Shown here in pieces: positions 1 to 6,696 of a stretch of DNA of 10,650 nucleotides. Numbering within the stretch: the stretch's first letter is position 1; each line of letters opens with the position of its first letter. The stretch is taken from NCBI GenBank assembly GCA_019752245.1, contig JAIEMH010000405.1, positions 1-10,650 of the forward strand. Direction: 5' to 3'. A program made the translations under genes and the position numbers. Source of the DNA: Flavobacteriaceae bacterium. Its GTDB lineage: Bacteria > Bacteroidota > Bacteroidia > Flavobacteriales > Flavobacteriaceae. The notes under the pieces were generated by a model that did no database searches, was not told the origin of the DNA, and saw only the letters and a list, made by a program, of their open reading frames with translations.

Positions 1-1
1 T

Positions 2-778
2 AATTCAATAGAAATAAAAATTGAAAACAATGTCGCGTGGATTTCACTCAACAGACCTGAAGTTTTCAATAGTTTCAATCGTGAAATGGCGTTTCTGTTA
101 CAAGAAACTCTAGATAATTGTGCAAACGATTTAAATATTCGCGCAATAGTAATCACCGGAAACGGAAAAGCATTTTGCGCCGGACAAGACCTAAAAGAAG
201 TAACCGATCCAGAATTAAATCCAGGTTTTAGAAAAATATTGGAAGAACACTACAATCCAATCATCCAAAAAATTAGAAACATCGAAAAACCAATTATTGG
301 TGCTGTAAATGGTGTTGCAGCTGGAGCTGGAGCAAACATCGCTTTAGCTTGCGATATTGTAGTAGCAACCGACCACGCAAGTTTCATTCAAGCTTTCAGT
401 AAAATCGGTTTAATTCCAGACAGCGCAGGAACTTTCTTTTTGCCTAGATTAATTGGTTTCCAAAAAGCAACAGCTTTAATGATGCTTGGAGACAAAGTTT
501 CCGCCGAAGAAGCATTAAATATGGGTATGATTTATAAAATTTATCCAACATCATTTTTTGAAGAAGAAGTAATGACATTGGCAACAACTTTAGCTCAAAT
601 GCCAACAAAAGCAATCGGTTTAACCAAAAGATTATTAAATCAATCAATGACAAATAATCTAGAACAACAACTAGCTTTAGAATCAGATTTACAAATCGAA
701 GCCAGTTCGTCCAACGATTACAAAGAAGGAGTAACCGCTTTTGTAGAAAAAAGAAAACCCGAATTCAAAGGAAATTAA
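2..778 (+). CDS. paaG: PaaG, 1,2-epoxyphenylacetyl-CoA isomerase (5' partial)
   Basis: This crotonase-fold enzyme converts ring-1,2-epoxyphenylacetyl-CoA to oxepin-CoA in phenylacetate catabolism, and can also shift double bonds in later intermediates. The frame is open from base 2 with no ATG, GTG or TTG before 86. The codons before that ATG encode a normal crotonase N-terminus (WISLNRPE, then FNSFNREM), so the true start lies a few codons outside the window and ATG 86 is internal. The 258 visible codons nearly fill the usual length of about 262. Visible motifs are FCAGQDL and AVNGVAAGAGA (oxyanion hole), and GLIPDSAGT, whose Asp (codon 419-421) corresponds to the catalytic Asp of E. coli PaaG. 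The two hydratase glutamates are replaced (Asn and Phe), as expected for PaaG rather than PaaF. It ends 28 bases before paaH. The family call is firm; the isomerase role rests on motif match and operon context. Confidence 0.93.
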   Translation, partial: NSIEIKIENNVAWISLNRPEVFNSFNREMAFLLQETLDNCANDLNIRAIVITGNGKAFCAGQDLKEVTDPELNPGFRKILEEHYNPIIQKIRNIEKPIIGAVNGVAAGAGANIALACDIVVATDHASFIQAFSKIGLIPDSAGTFFLPRLIGFQKATALMMLGDKVSAEEALNMGMIYKIYPTSFFEEEVMTLATTLAQMPTKAIGLTKRLLNQSMTNNLEQQLALESDLQIEASSSNDYKEGVTAFVEKRKPEFKGN

Positions 779-779
779 A

Positions 780-806
780 GTTCCGTAGGAACAATATATA
801 GGTAGA
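780..806 (+). repeat. Short palindromic leader repeat in the paaG-paaH gap
   Basis: The gap contains a perfect 5-bp inverted repeat, GTTCC (780-784) and GGAAC (788-792) around the loop GTA. It is followed by an AT-rich run and GGTAGA directly before the paaH ATG. From memory, 'TTCCGTAGGAA ... GGTAGA' arrangements recur in front of genes in Flavobacterium genomes, which suggests a dispersed repeat that also forms the translation leader. Only one copy is in this window, so its dispersal cannot be shown here. Confidence 0.45.
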
Positions 807-1955
807 ATGAAAATCGCAATAATAGGTTCAGGAACAATGGGAAGTGGCATCGCACAAGTAGCCGCAGCAGCAGGTTGTGAAGTAAAAATTTACGACACCA
901 ATCTTGATGCGCTTGCCAAAAGCAAAACCAATCTCGAAAATACGCTATCGAAATTAGTAGAAAAAGCAAAAATAGACGAGCACGAAAAATCCCGAATCGA
1001 AAACAACATTTCCTATGCACACACATTAGGAGAATTATCACATTCCGATTTAGTGATCGAAGCCATAATTGAAAATATGGAAATCAAGCGAAAATTATTT
1101 TCTGAACTAGAAAATTATGTCTCGCCCGAAACCATTTTAGCATCCAATACGTCTTCATTATCAATAGCTTCCATTGCTGCTTCTTGCCAAAAACCAGAAC
1201 GCGTCATTGGAATTCACTTTTTTAATCCAGCTCCTTTGATGCAGTTGGTTGAGGTGATTCCAGCAGTGCAAACTAGCGAAGAAGTGTTGCAAAAATCAAT
1301 ACAAATTATCTCCGACTGGAAGAAAGTAGTTGCTGTTGCCAAAGACACTCCAGGATTTATAGTAAACCGTGTCGCAAGACCTTTTTACAGCGAAAGTTTA
1401 CGAATTTACGATGAAGGTGTAGCCGATTTTGCTACAATAGATTGGGCTCTAAAAACCATCGGAGGTTTCCGAATGGGACCTTTCGAATTAATGGATATGA
1501 TTGGTCACGATGTAAATTATGTCGTAACAGAAACCGTATTTACAGCCTTCTATTTCGATCCAAAATTCAAACCATCATTCACCCAAAAACGTCTATTGGA
1601 AGCTGGATTTCTAGGTAAAAAATCAGGTAGAGGATTTTATGATTACAGCAAAGAATTACCAGCTCCAAATGAAGATTTAGTTGTAGCAAAATCAATTTTC
1701 GAAAGAGTAATCGTAATGCTAATCAACGAAGCAGCCGACACATTATTTTTAAACATCGCATCAGCCAAAGACATAGACAATGCAATGACCAAAGGAGTAA
1801 ATTACCCAAAAGGATTACTTGCTTGGGCAGACGAACTCGGAATCAATTGGTGCATAGCAAAACTAGACGAACTATACAACGAATACCACGAAGACAGATA
1901 CAGATGTAGTCCAATTTTGCGTAGAATGGCTAAAGAAAATAAAAACTTTTTCTAA
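807..1955 (+). CDS. paaH: PaaH, 3-hydroxyadipyl-CoA dehydrogenase (NAD+)
   Basis: This is a 3-hydroxyacyl-CoA dehydrogenase of 382 residues, expected to oxidise 3-hydroxyadipyl-CoA to 3-oxoadipyl-CoA. The N-terminal Rossmann domain (about 1-185) opens with GSGTMGSG at 7-14, with an Asp at the end of beta-2 (D30) typical of NAD specificity. The catalytic pair is H137 (in IHFFNPAP) and E149 (in QLVEV), spaced 12 residues apart as in characterised family members, with supporting NTSS (114-117) and N187. A first 3HCDH C-terminal domain covers about 185-280 (TPGFIVNRV to SGRGFYDY) and a second about 295-375. At 382 residues it lies between the single-domain FadB2 type (about 280) and E. coli PaaH (about 475), with a shorter link between the two C-terminal domains. 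The ATG at 807 sits right before the Rossmann strand. Its TAA abuts the paaI ATG with no gap, implying coupled translation. Confidence 0.9.
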   Translation: MKIAIIGSGTMGSGIAQVAAAAGCEVKIYDTNLDALAKSKTNLENTLSKLVEKAKIDEHEKSRIENNISYAHTLGELSHSDLVIEAIIENMEIKRKLFSELENYVSPETILASNTSSLSIASIAASCQKPERVIGIHFFNPAPLMQLVEVIPAVQTSEEVLQKSIQIISDWKKVVAVAKDTPGFIVNRVARPFYSESLRIYDEGVADFATIDWALKTIGGFRMGPFELMDMIGHDVNYVVTETVFTAFYFDPKFKPSFTQKRLLEAGFLGKKSGRGFYDYSKELPAPNEDLVVAKSIFERVIVMLINEAADTLFLNIASAKDIDNAMTKGVNYPKGLLAWADELGINWCIAKLDELYNEYHEDRYRCSPILRRMAKENKNFF

Positions 1956-2360
1956 ATGGAAGGAACAAAAATACCATACAAAATGTTAAGTCAAGATGCT
2001 TATAGCCAATGGCTTGGTATCGAAATTCTCGAATGCGAAATCGGTCGATGCAAAGTCGCAATGACAGTTCGCAAAGAAATGCTCAACAGTATGTTCAAAG
2101 CCCACGGCGGAATCACCTATTCGTTGGCCGACACCGCTTTCGGATTCGCAGCCAACACGCACGGGAAGTTTTCAGTTTCCATTGAAACGTCCATAAATCA
2201 TATAGAAGCAGTCAATGAAGGCGATTATATAACCGCAGAATCAGTAATAGAAAAAGTAAATAATAAACTAGGATTCAATATTATAGAAGTAAAACGAGGC
2301 GACGAATTGGTTGCGCTTTTCAAAGGAGTCGTTTATCGCACTCAAAAAGATTGGGAGTAA
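1956..2360 (+). CDS. paaI: PaaI, hotdog-fold acyl-CoA thioesterase
   Basis: This 134-residue hotdog thioesterase is the usual size for PaaI (E. coli 140). PaaI hydrolyses phenylacetyl-CoA and hydroxylated ring derivatives and is thought to free CoA from dead-end esters. The family signature is clear: MLNSMFKAHGG (N44, HGG at 50-52) followed by SLADTAFGFAANTHG, in which D59 matches the catalytic Asp of E. coli PaaI. The rest is a standard five-strand hotdog ending in ALFKGVVYRT. The start codon directly follows the paaH stop with no leader, so translation probably depends on termination of paaH. Its own TAA overlaps the outer end of the inverted repeat that borders the next gene, so an insertion there would have left paaI intact. 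Confidence 0.92.
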   Translation: MEGTKIPYKMLSQDAYSQWLGIEILECEIGRCKVAMTVRKEMLNSMFKAHGGITYSLADTAFGFAANTHGKFSVSIETSINHIEAVNEGDYITAESVIEKVNNKLGFNIIEVKRGDELVALFKGVVYRTQKDWE

Positions 2361-2362
2361 AT

Positions 2363-2390
2363 AATTATGAATTATTAATTATGAGTTATG
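2363..2390 (+). repeat. Left heptamer array of the four-helix-bundle cassette
   Basis: Four consecutive 7-bp units run from 2363 to 2390, with consensus A-(A/G)-T-T-A-T-(G/T); the first and third are AATTATG. The last unit, AGTTATG, supplies the ATG start of the gene at 2388. The array is the inverted partner of 2752-2779. Confidence 0.8.
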
Positions 2391-2753
2391 AGTGAGAGTA
2401 TTATTAAAGTTAAGAGTTTTGAATTAGCAATTTCAGGAGTTAATTTTTATAAATATTTAGTTTCAGAAAAGAAGGAGTTTGTGATGAGTAAACAATTTTT
2501 AAGATCAATAACATCAGTTGGTGCTAATGTAAGGGAAGCTGTAAATGCTCAAAGTAAAATAGATTTTATTCATAAATTGGCTATCTCTCAAAAAGAATGT
2601 GACGAATCATTGTATTGGCTTGAACTATTAAAAGAAACAAAATACATTGAAGAGGAAGATTTCAAAGTAATTTATTCACAAGCGACTGAAGTATTAAAAA
2701 TAATTAAAAGTATAATTATTACAACAAAGAAAAATTTACAAGTTAAGAACTAA
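2388..2753 (+). CDS. Four-helix-bundle protein of the 23S rRNA intervening-sequence family
   Basis: This 121-residue protein belongs to the family first noted as the ORF in intervening sequences of bacterial 23S rRNA (TIGR02436-type), related in fold to the Avd accessory protein of diversity-generating retroelements. Family features are KSFELAISGVNFYKYL (helix 1), MSKQFLRSITSVGANVREA (helix 2, with the characteristic SVGAN), SKIDFIHKLAISQKECDESLYWLELL (helix 3) and a C-terminal helix from about 92. The protein is basic and has no signal peptide, membrane segment or catalytic motif; known relatives form pentameric barrels with a basic face. The biological role is unknown. The ATG at 2388 lies in the left heptamer array; the upstream frame is closed by TGA at 2382-2384. 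The gene ends in tandem stops TAATAA at the right array. No reverse transcriptase or rRNA is nearby. It has no evident part in phenylacetate breakdown and its base composition differs from its neighbours. Confidence 0.88.
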   Translation: MSESIIKVKSFELAISGVNFYKYLVSEKKEFVMSKQFLRSITSVGANVREAVNAQSKIDFIHKLAISQKECDESLYWLELLKETKYIEEEDFKVIYSQATEVLKIIKSIIITTKKNLQVKN

Positions 2754-2779
2754 TAATTCATAACTAATAATTCATAACT
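2752..2779 (+). repeat. Right heptamer array of the four-helix-bundle cassette
   Basis: Four 7-bp units alternate AATAATT and CATAACT, so the block is also a perfect tandem duplication of a 14-mer (2751-2764 and 2765-2778). A diverged fifth unit (AAGAACT, 2745-2751) lies in the end of the gene. Its reverse complement matches the left array at 2363-2390. It ends 6 bases before the paaJ start and so forms the paaJ leader. Confidence 0.8.
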
Positions 2780-2785
2780 ATTGAA

Positions 2786-3988
2786 ATGGAAGCATACATA
2801 ATAGACGGAGTAAGAACTCCAATCGGAAGTTACCAAGGAACACTAGCATCGGTTCGTCCAGATGATTTAGGAGCATTGGTAATCAAAACCGTAGTAGAAA
2901 ATAATCCAAACATCCCAACCGATGCTTACGACGACGTAATCATAGGTTGCGCCAATCAAGCCGGAGAAGACAATCGTAATGTAGCTCGAATGTCTCTTTT
3001 ATTAGCAGGATTACCATACACAGTTCCAGGTGAAACTGTAAACCGACTTTGTAGTTCAGGATTGTCGGCAATAATCCACGCCAATCGTGCCATAAAAGCA
3101 GGAGACGGACACATTTTCATAGCAGGCGGAATCGAAAATATGACTCGCGGACCATTAGTAGTTTCAAAGCCATCATCAGCTTACGGAACCGATTCTAAAA
3201 TGTACGATACCAGCTTCGGATGGAGATTCATAAATCCAAAACTGCACGAAATTTACGGCACGGATGCAATGGGAGAAACTGCCGAAAATCTAGTAGAAAA
3301 ATACAACATCACTCGTGAAGATCAAGATGCGTTCGCTTTAAATAGCCAACAAAAAGCAACAGCAGCACAAACTTCAGGAAGATTAGCCAAAGAAATAGTT
3401 ACCGTTGAAATCCCACAACGCAAAGGCGATGCAATTCAATTCTCAAAAGACGAATTCATCAAGCCAACCACATCAATGGAAGGTTTGTCAAAATTACGTC
3501 CAGCATTCAAAAAAGACGGAAGCGTAACAGCAGGAAATGCGTCAGGATTAAACGACGGAGCTTGTGCAACAATAATTGCTTCAGAAGAAGCAGTAAAAAA
3601 ATACAATCTAAAACCATTAGCTCGAATAGTGAGTTCATCGGTAGTAGGAGTAGAACCAAGAATCATGGGAATTGGTCCAGTTGAAGCTACCAAAAAAGCA
3701 TTAGAAAAAGCAGGTTTAACATTAGACCAAATCGATATTATAGAATTAAATGAAGCCTTCGCGGCACAAAGTATAGCGTGCATTCGTGAATTAGGATTAA
3801 AAGACAACGATCCAAGAATAAATCCAAACGGTGGCGCAATAGCAATCGGTCATCCATTAGGAGTAACCGGAGCAAGAATCGCCTATTCAGCAGCATTAGA
3901 ATTGCAACTAACTGAAAAAAGATACGCTTTAATCACAATGTGCATCGGCGTTGGTCAAGGCTATGCCGCGATTATAGAAAGAGTTTAA
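2786..3988 (+). CDS. paaJ: PaaJ, 3-oxoadipyl-CoA / 3-oxo-5,6-dehydrosuberyl-CoA thiolase
   Basis: This is a 400-residue degradative thiolase, the standard family length. In the phenylacetate pathway PaaJ acts twice, cleaving 3-oxo-5,6-dehydrosuberyl-CoA and later 3-oxoadipyl-CoA to acetyl-CoA plus the shortened acyl-CoA (finally succinyl-CoA). All thiolase active-site elements are present: nucleophile C89 in NRLCSSGLSAI, ELNEAFAAQ at 320-328, H356 in NGGAIAIGHPLGVTGAR, and C386 in TMCIGVGQG. The N-terminus EAYIIDGVRTPIG and the GGIENMTRGP segment (114-123) are also typical. The ATG at 2786 gives a normal N-terminus. It is preceded by the right heptamer array rather than a recognisable ribosome binding site. 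PcaF of the beta-ketoadipate pathway is closely related, and the assignment to PaaJ rests on the operon. Confidence 0.92.
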   Translation: MEAYIIDGVRTPIGSYQGTLASVRPDDLGALVIKTVVENNPNIPTDAYDDVIIGCANQAGEDNRNVARMSLLLAGLPYTVPGETVNRLCSSGLSAIIHANRAIKAGDGHIFIAGGIENMTRGPLVVSKPSSAYGTDSKMYDTSFGWRFINPKLHEIYGTDAMGETAENLVEKYNITREDQDAFALNSQQKATAAQTSGRLAKEIVTVEIPQRKGDAIQFSKDEFIKPTTSMEGLSKLRPAFKKDGSVTAGNASGLNDGACATIIASEEAVKKYNLKPLARIVSSSVVGVEPRIMGIGPVEATKKALEKAGLTLDQIDIIELNEAFAAQSIACIRELGLKDNDPRINPNGGAIAIGHPLGVTGARIAYSAALELQLTEKRYALITMCIGVGQGYAAIIERV

Positions 3989-3991
3989 AAA

Positions 3992-4029
3992 CTTTGCGAA
4001 CATTGCGTAAAACTTTGCGCTCTTCACGG
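3992..4029 (+). repeat. CTTTGCG-type interspersed repeat in the paaJ-paaZ gap
   Basis: The 55-base gap holds CTTTGCG at 3992-3998 and 4013-4019, a variant CATTGCG at 4001-4007, and a diverged CTTCACGG at 4022-4029, spaced 9-12 bp apart. From memory, strings of 'TTTGCG' units ending in '...CGGTTAAA' occur between genes in many Flavobacterium genomes. The spacing is irregular, unlike the heptamer arrays elsewhere in the window, so it looks like a different repeat family. Its function is unknown. Confidence 0.55.
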
Positions 4030-4043
4030 TTAAAAGAAACAAT

Positions 4044-6539
4044 ATGAACAAAACACAACATTACGTACAAGGAAAATGGACGTCAGCAACTGGAGAAGGA
4101 AAACCTTCTTTTGATGCAGTTACTGGCGAATTCATCGCAGAAACATCTGTTGAAGGATTGGATATTCCAGCCATTTTGAATTATGGAAGAACCAAAGGCG
4201 GCGAAAAACTTCGCAAAATGACCTTCCAAGAACGTGGCAATATGATTAAAAGTTTGGCGATGTATTTAACCAAACGCAAAGAAGCTTTTTACGAAATTAG
4301 TTACCGAACAGGTGCAACTCGCGTCGATTCTTGGATTGATATCGAAGGTGGATTCGGAAATTTATATGCAAATGCGTCCTTACGAAAATTATTCCCAAAC
4401 CAATCCTATCACGTAGAAGGCGACCCAATCGATTTGTCAAAAGGCGGCCGATTTATGGCACATCATATTTTGGTTCCTAAAAAAGGAGTGGCAATTCACA
4501 TCAATGCATTCAACTTTCCAATTTGGGGAATGTTAGAAAAATGTGCGTGCAATTGGATGGCCGGAATGCCAGCAGTTGTATTGCCAGCGCCAGTTACTGC
4601 TTATTTAACAGAAGCTGTTGTAAAAGAAATTATCGCATCCAATATATTACCAGAAGGCGCATTACAATTAATTTCAGGTACGGCTAGAAACATTTTCGAT
4701 ACAGTGGAAAGCCAAGATGTAATTACGTTTACAGGTTCGGCAGCCACAGGAAGATTACTAAAAGCACATCCAAGATTAATACAAGAATCAGTTCCGTTTA
4801 CAATGGAAGCTGACTCATTAAACGCATCAATTTTAGGTGAAGATGCCGTTCCAGGAACTCCAGAATTCGATTTGTTCATCAACCAAGCACGAAGTGAAAT
4901 CACAGTAAAAGCCGGACAAAAATGTACGGCAATTCGTCGTATGATTGTCCCAGAAAAACTGATGGATGATGTGCAAGCTGCTCTTTCAAAATCATTAGAT
5001 AAAGTTGCTATTGGTGACCCAAGATTAAAAGAAGTCCGAATGGGTGCATTGGTAAGCAAAGACCAAGTAGATGTTCTAAAAGGAAGAGTCCAAGAATTAT
5101 CAAAATCTGCCAAAATTGTATACGGTGATTTAGAAAAAACCAATATAATAGGAGCCGATGAAAAAGGTGCTTTCGTAAGCCCAATTTTACTTCGCGAAGA
5201 CAATCCGTTTACAAATATTGGAGTTCACGAAACCGAAGCTTTTGGTCCAGTTTCAACCATAATGCCATATAAAAACCTTGACGAAGCCATCGAATTAGCT
5301 CAAATGGGTAAAGGTTCATTAGTGTCGTCAATCGTTACAAATTCAGATGAAATTGCTAAAGAATATGTAGTAAACGCAGCGTCGCATCACGGTAGAATTT
5401 TAGTATTAAATCGTGAAAACGCCAAGCAAAGTACAGGTCACGGTTCGCCATTGCCATTATTGGTTCACGGTGGTCCAGGTCGCGCTGGTGGCGGAGAAGA
5501 AATGGGTGGAGTTCGCGGAATTAAACATTATATGCAACGTTGCGCTATTCAAGGTTCGCCAACAACTTTAACCGAAATTACAGGAATTTATCAAGCGAAT
5601 TCGGCGTATAAAGAAATCACACAACATCCGTTTCAATACCATTGGGAAGACATTCAACCCGGAATGTCATTACGAACTCATAACAGAACTGTTACCGATA
5701 CCGACATCATTAATTTTGCCAACATCACTTGGGATCATTTCTACGCACACACCGATATTACTTCGCTTGACGGAAGTATTTTCAAAAAACGAACCGCTCA
5801 CGGCTACTTCATTTTAGCTGCTGCTGCAGGTTTGTTTGTGTATCCCAATAAAGGTCCGGTTGCCGCAAATTACGGATTGGAAGAATGTCGTTTCTTGCGT
5901 CCAATTTACCATAACGACACGGTTTACGTGCGTTTAACGTGCAAACAAAAAGTTGACAGAGATGTAGCTTCTGCAGAACATCCAAGTGGTATCGTAAAAT
6001 GGTTTGTAGAAGTTTTTGACACCGAAAATGAATTAGTAGCAGTAGCAACAATTTTAACAATGGTTCAAAAAAGGCAAGAAGTTTTCGTTGAAATGACAGA
6101 TGCTAAAATCCAAGAATGTCTAAATAAACTAACCGAAAATTCAAAACCAAGTTGGGGAATTCTAACGCCACAACATTTGTTAGAACATTTGGAAGAAGGT
6201 TACAGAATTATGTCGGGTGAAATTCAAGATTTCGAAATCGCAACACCCGAAAAGATTTTGGATAAAGTCCATAATTCGTTATACAATTATGATAAATTCC
6301 CAATGGGAACCAAGTTTCCAACTATGAAAAAAGACGAATTGGAAGATTTAATCCATCCCGATTTTGAAACTGCCAAAGCCAAATTTTTCGAAGCCAGAGA
6401 AAAGTATAAAACCTTTTTCAAAGAAAATCCAGAAGCGATTTTAAAGAATATGGTCTTCGGAGAAATGAATAAATATGCCTCTTATCTATTAGAAAGAAAG
6501 CACTTGAATCATCATTTTGAACAATTTAATATTTTATAG
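4044..6539 (+). CDS. paaZ: PaaZ, bifunctional oxepin-CoA hydrolase / aldehyde dehydrogenase with C-terminal DUF1569-like domain
   Basis: PaaZ opens the oxepin-CoA ring with its hydratase domain and oxidises the reactive aldehyde to 3-oxo-5,6-dehydrosuberyl-CoA with its NADP-dependent aldehyde dehydrogenase domain. The dehydrogenase covers about 1-515: N157 (NAFNFPIW), general base E255 (FTMEAD) and nucleophile C294 (GQKCTAIRR) correspond to E256 and C295 of the E. coli enzyme. The MaoC-type (R)-hydratase covers about 525-675: D564 and H569 (WDHFYAHTD), then TAHGYFILAAAAGLFVYP. The protein is 831 residues against about 681 in E. coli. The extra tail (about 684-831) resembles DUF1569/DinB-like proteins: SKPSWGILTPQHLLEHL with H715, and a C-terminal VFGEMN...KHLNHHFEQF with H820, H823 and H824 as possible metal ligands. 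The tail begins at an internal Met (M684, codon 6093-6095), which suggests fusion of a once separate gene. The frame is continuous. The tail's function is unknown. Confidence 0.94.
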   Translation: MNKTQHYVQGKWTSATGEGKPSFDAVTGEFIAETSVEGLDIPAILNYGRTKGGEKLRKMTFQERGNMIKSLAMYLTKRKEAFYEISYRTGATRVDSWIDIEGGFGNLYANASLRKLFPNQSYHVEGDPIDLSKGGRFMAHHILVPKKGVAIHINAFNFPIWGMLEKCACNWMAGMPAVVLPAPVTAYLTEAVVKEIIASNILPEGALQLISGTARNIFDTVESQDVITFTGSAATGRLLKAHPRLIQESVPFTMEADSLNASILGEDAVPGTPEFDLFINQARSEITVKAGQKCTAIRRMIVPEKLMDDVQAALSKSLDKVAIGDPRLKEVRMGALVSKDQVDVLKGRVQELSKSAKIVYGDLEKTNIIGADEKGAFVSPILLREDNPFTNIGVHETEAFGPVSTIMPYKNLDEAIELAQMGKGSLVSSIVTNSDEIAKEYVVNAASHHGRILVLNRENAKQSTGHGSPLPLLVHGGPGRAGGGEEMGGVRGIKHYMQRCAIQGSPTTLTEITGIYQANSAYKEITQHPFQYHWEDIQPGMSLRTHNRTVTDTDIINFANITWDHFYAHTDITSLDGSIFKKRTAHGYFILAAAAGLFVYPNKGPVAANYGLEECRFLRPIYHNDTVYVRLTCKQKVDRDVASAEHPSGIVKWFVEVFDTENELVAVATILTMVQKRQEVFVEMTDAKIQECLNKLTENSKPSWGILTPQHLLEHLEEGYRIMSGEIQDFEIATPEKILDKVHNSLYNYDKFPMGTKFPTMKKDELEDLIHPDFETAKAKFFEAREKYKTFFKENPEAILKNMVFGEMNKYASYLLERKHLNHHFEQFNIL

Positions 6540-6550
6540 ATTAATTTGAA

Positions 6551-6626
6551 GCTAATCCTGCTATCCGCTATATCTTTTCCTTTTTAAAGAAAAAAGAAAA
6601 AGGATGCCGCTACTATCAGGGCTAGG
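6551..6626. repeat. Imperfect palindromic repeat after paaZ
   Basis: This block begins 12 bases after the paaZ stop. CCTTTTT (6579-6585) and AAAAAGG (6597-6603) form a 7-bp stem around an 11-base A-rich loop. Outer arms 6551-6574 and 6603-6626 match in inverted orientation at 14 of 24 positions (shared CTA, CCTG and ATC blocks). From memory this resembles a very common Flavobacterium intergenic palindrome running from 'GCTAATCCTGCTATCCGCT' to 'CTATCAGGGCTAG'. It could act as a terminator, an mRNA 3'-end stabiliser or a non-autonomous miniature element. A canonical U-tract after the stem is absent. Confidence 0.6.
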
Positions 6627-6645
6627 AATATAGAATAAAAAAGAA

Positions 6646-6684
6646 AATCAGCGGAAATCAGTTAAATCTGTGTGATCCGCGGCC
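6646..6684 (+). repeat. Second interspersed repeat, directly upstream of the hydratase gene
   Basis: Related units of about 9-10 bp follow one another: AATCAGCGG, AATCAGTTA, AATCTGTGTG, then ATCCGCGGCC. From memory, 'AATCTGCG...ATCTGCGGC' strings of this type are scattered between genes in Bacteroidetes. It lies 12 bases before the next ATG, so it forms that gene's leader. It is distinct from the palindrome just upstream, so this 157-base gap holds two repeat types. Confidence 0.5.
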
Positions 6685-6696
6685 AAAAAAATAATT

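Larger units (their letters stand above)
2360..2782 (+). mobile_element. Putative four-helix-bundle cassette bordered by inverted heptamer repeats
   Basis: A segment of about 423 bp between paaI and paaJ consists of one small gene and two imperfect inverted repeats. The left arm (2360-2393) and the reverse complement of the right arm (2749-2782) match at 30 of 34 positions by hand alignment. Each arm is built from 7-bp units. The gene inside is about 25% G+C by hand count (93 of 366), against about 42% in a 60-base sample of paaJ. Removing the segment would leave paaI and paaJ a few bases apart, as elsewhere in the operon. No transposase and no clear target-site duplication is visible. That it is mobile is inferred from the symmetry, composition and functional mismatch with the operon. 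Confidence 0.55.

Noticed and set aside
86..778. paaG starting at ATG 86
   Set aside because: The frame is open back to base 2 and encodes conserved crotonase N-terminal residues, so this Met is internal and the gene begins outside the window.
2388..2753. Avd of a diversity-generating retroelement
   Set aside because: The fold family is related, but there is no reverse transcriptase, template repeat or variable-repeat target in the window.
3436..3807. 123-codon open frame on the minus strand inside paaJ
   Set aside because: It is a shadow of the thiolase reading frame with no independent support.
3993..4017. Bacteroidetes promoter (TTTG ... TAnnTTTG) before paaZ
   Set aside because: Two TTTG elements occur, but the second is AAACTTTG and the spacing is about 13 bases, well short of the usual 19-21. 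They are better explained as units of the TTTGCG repeat.
4601..5203. 200-codon open frame on the minus strand inside paaZ
   Set aside because: It is antisense to well-conserved aldehyde dehydrogenase sequence and its translation has no recognisable family features.
6579..6603. Rho-independent terminator after paaZ
   Set aside because: The stem is short and A/T-rich and is not followed by a U-tract, and the next genes continue on the same strand in the same pathway.
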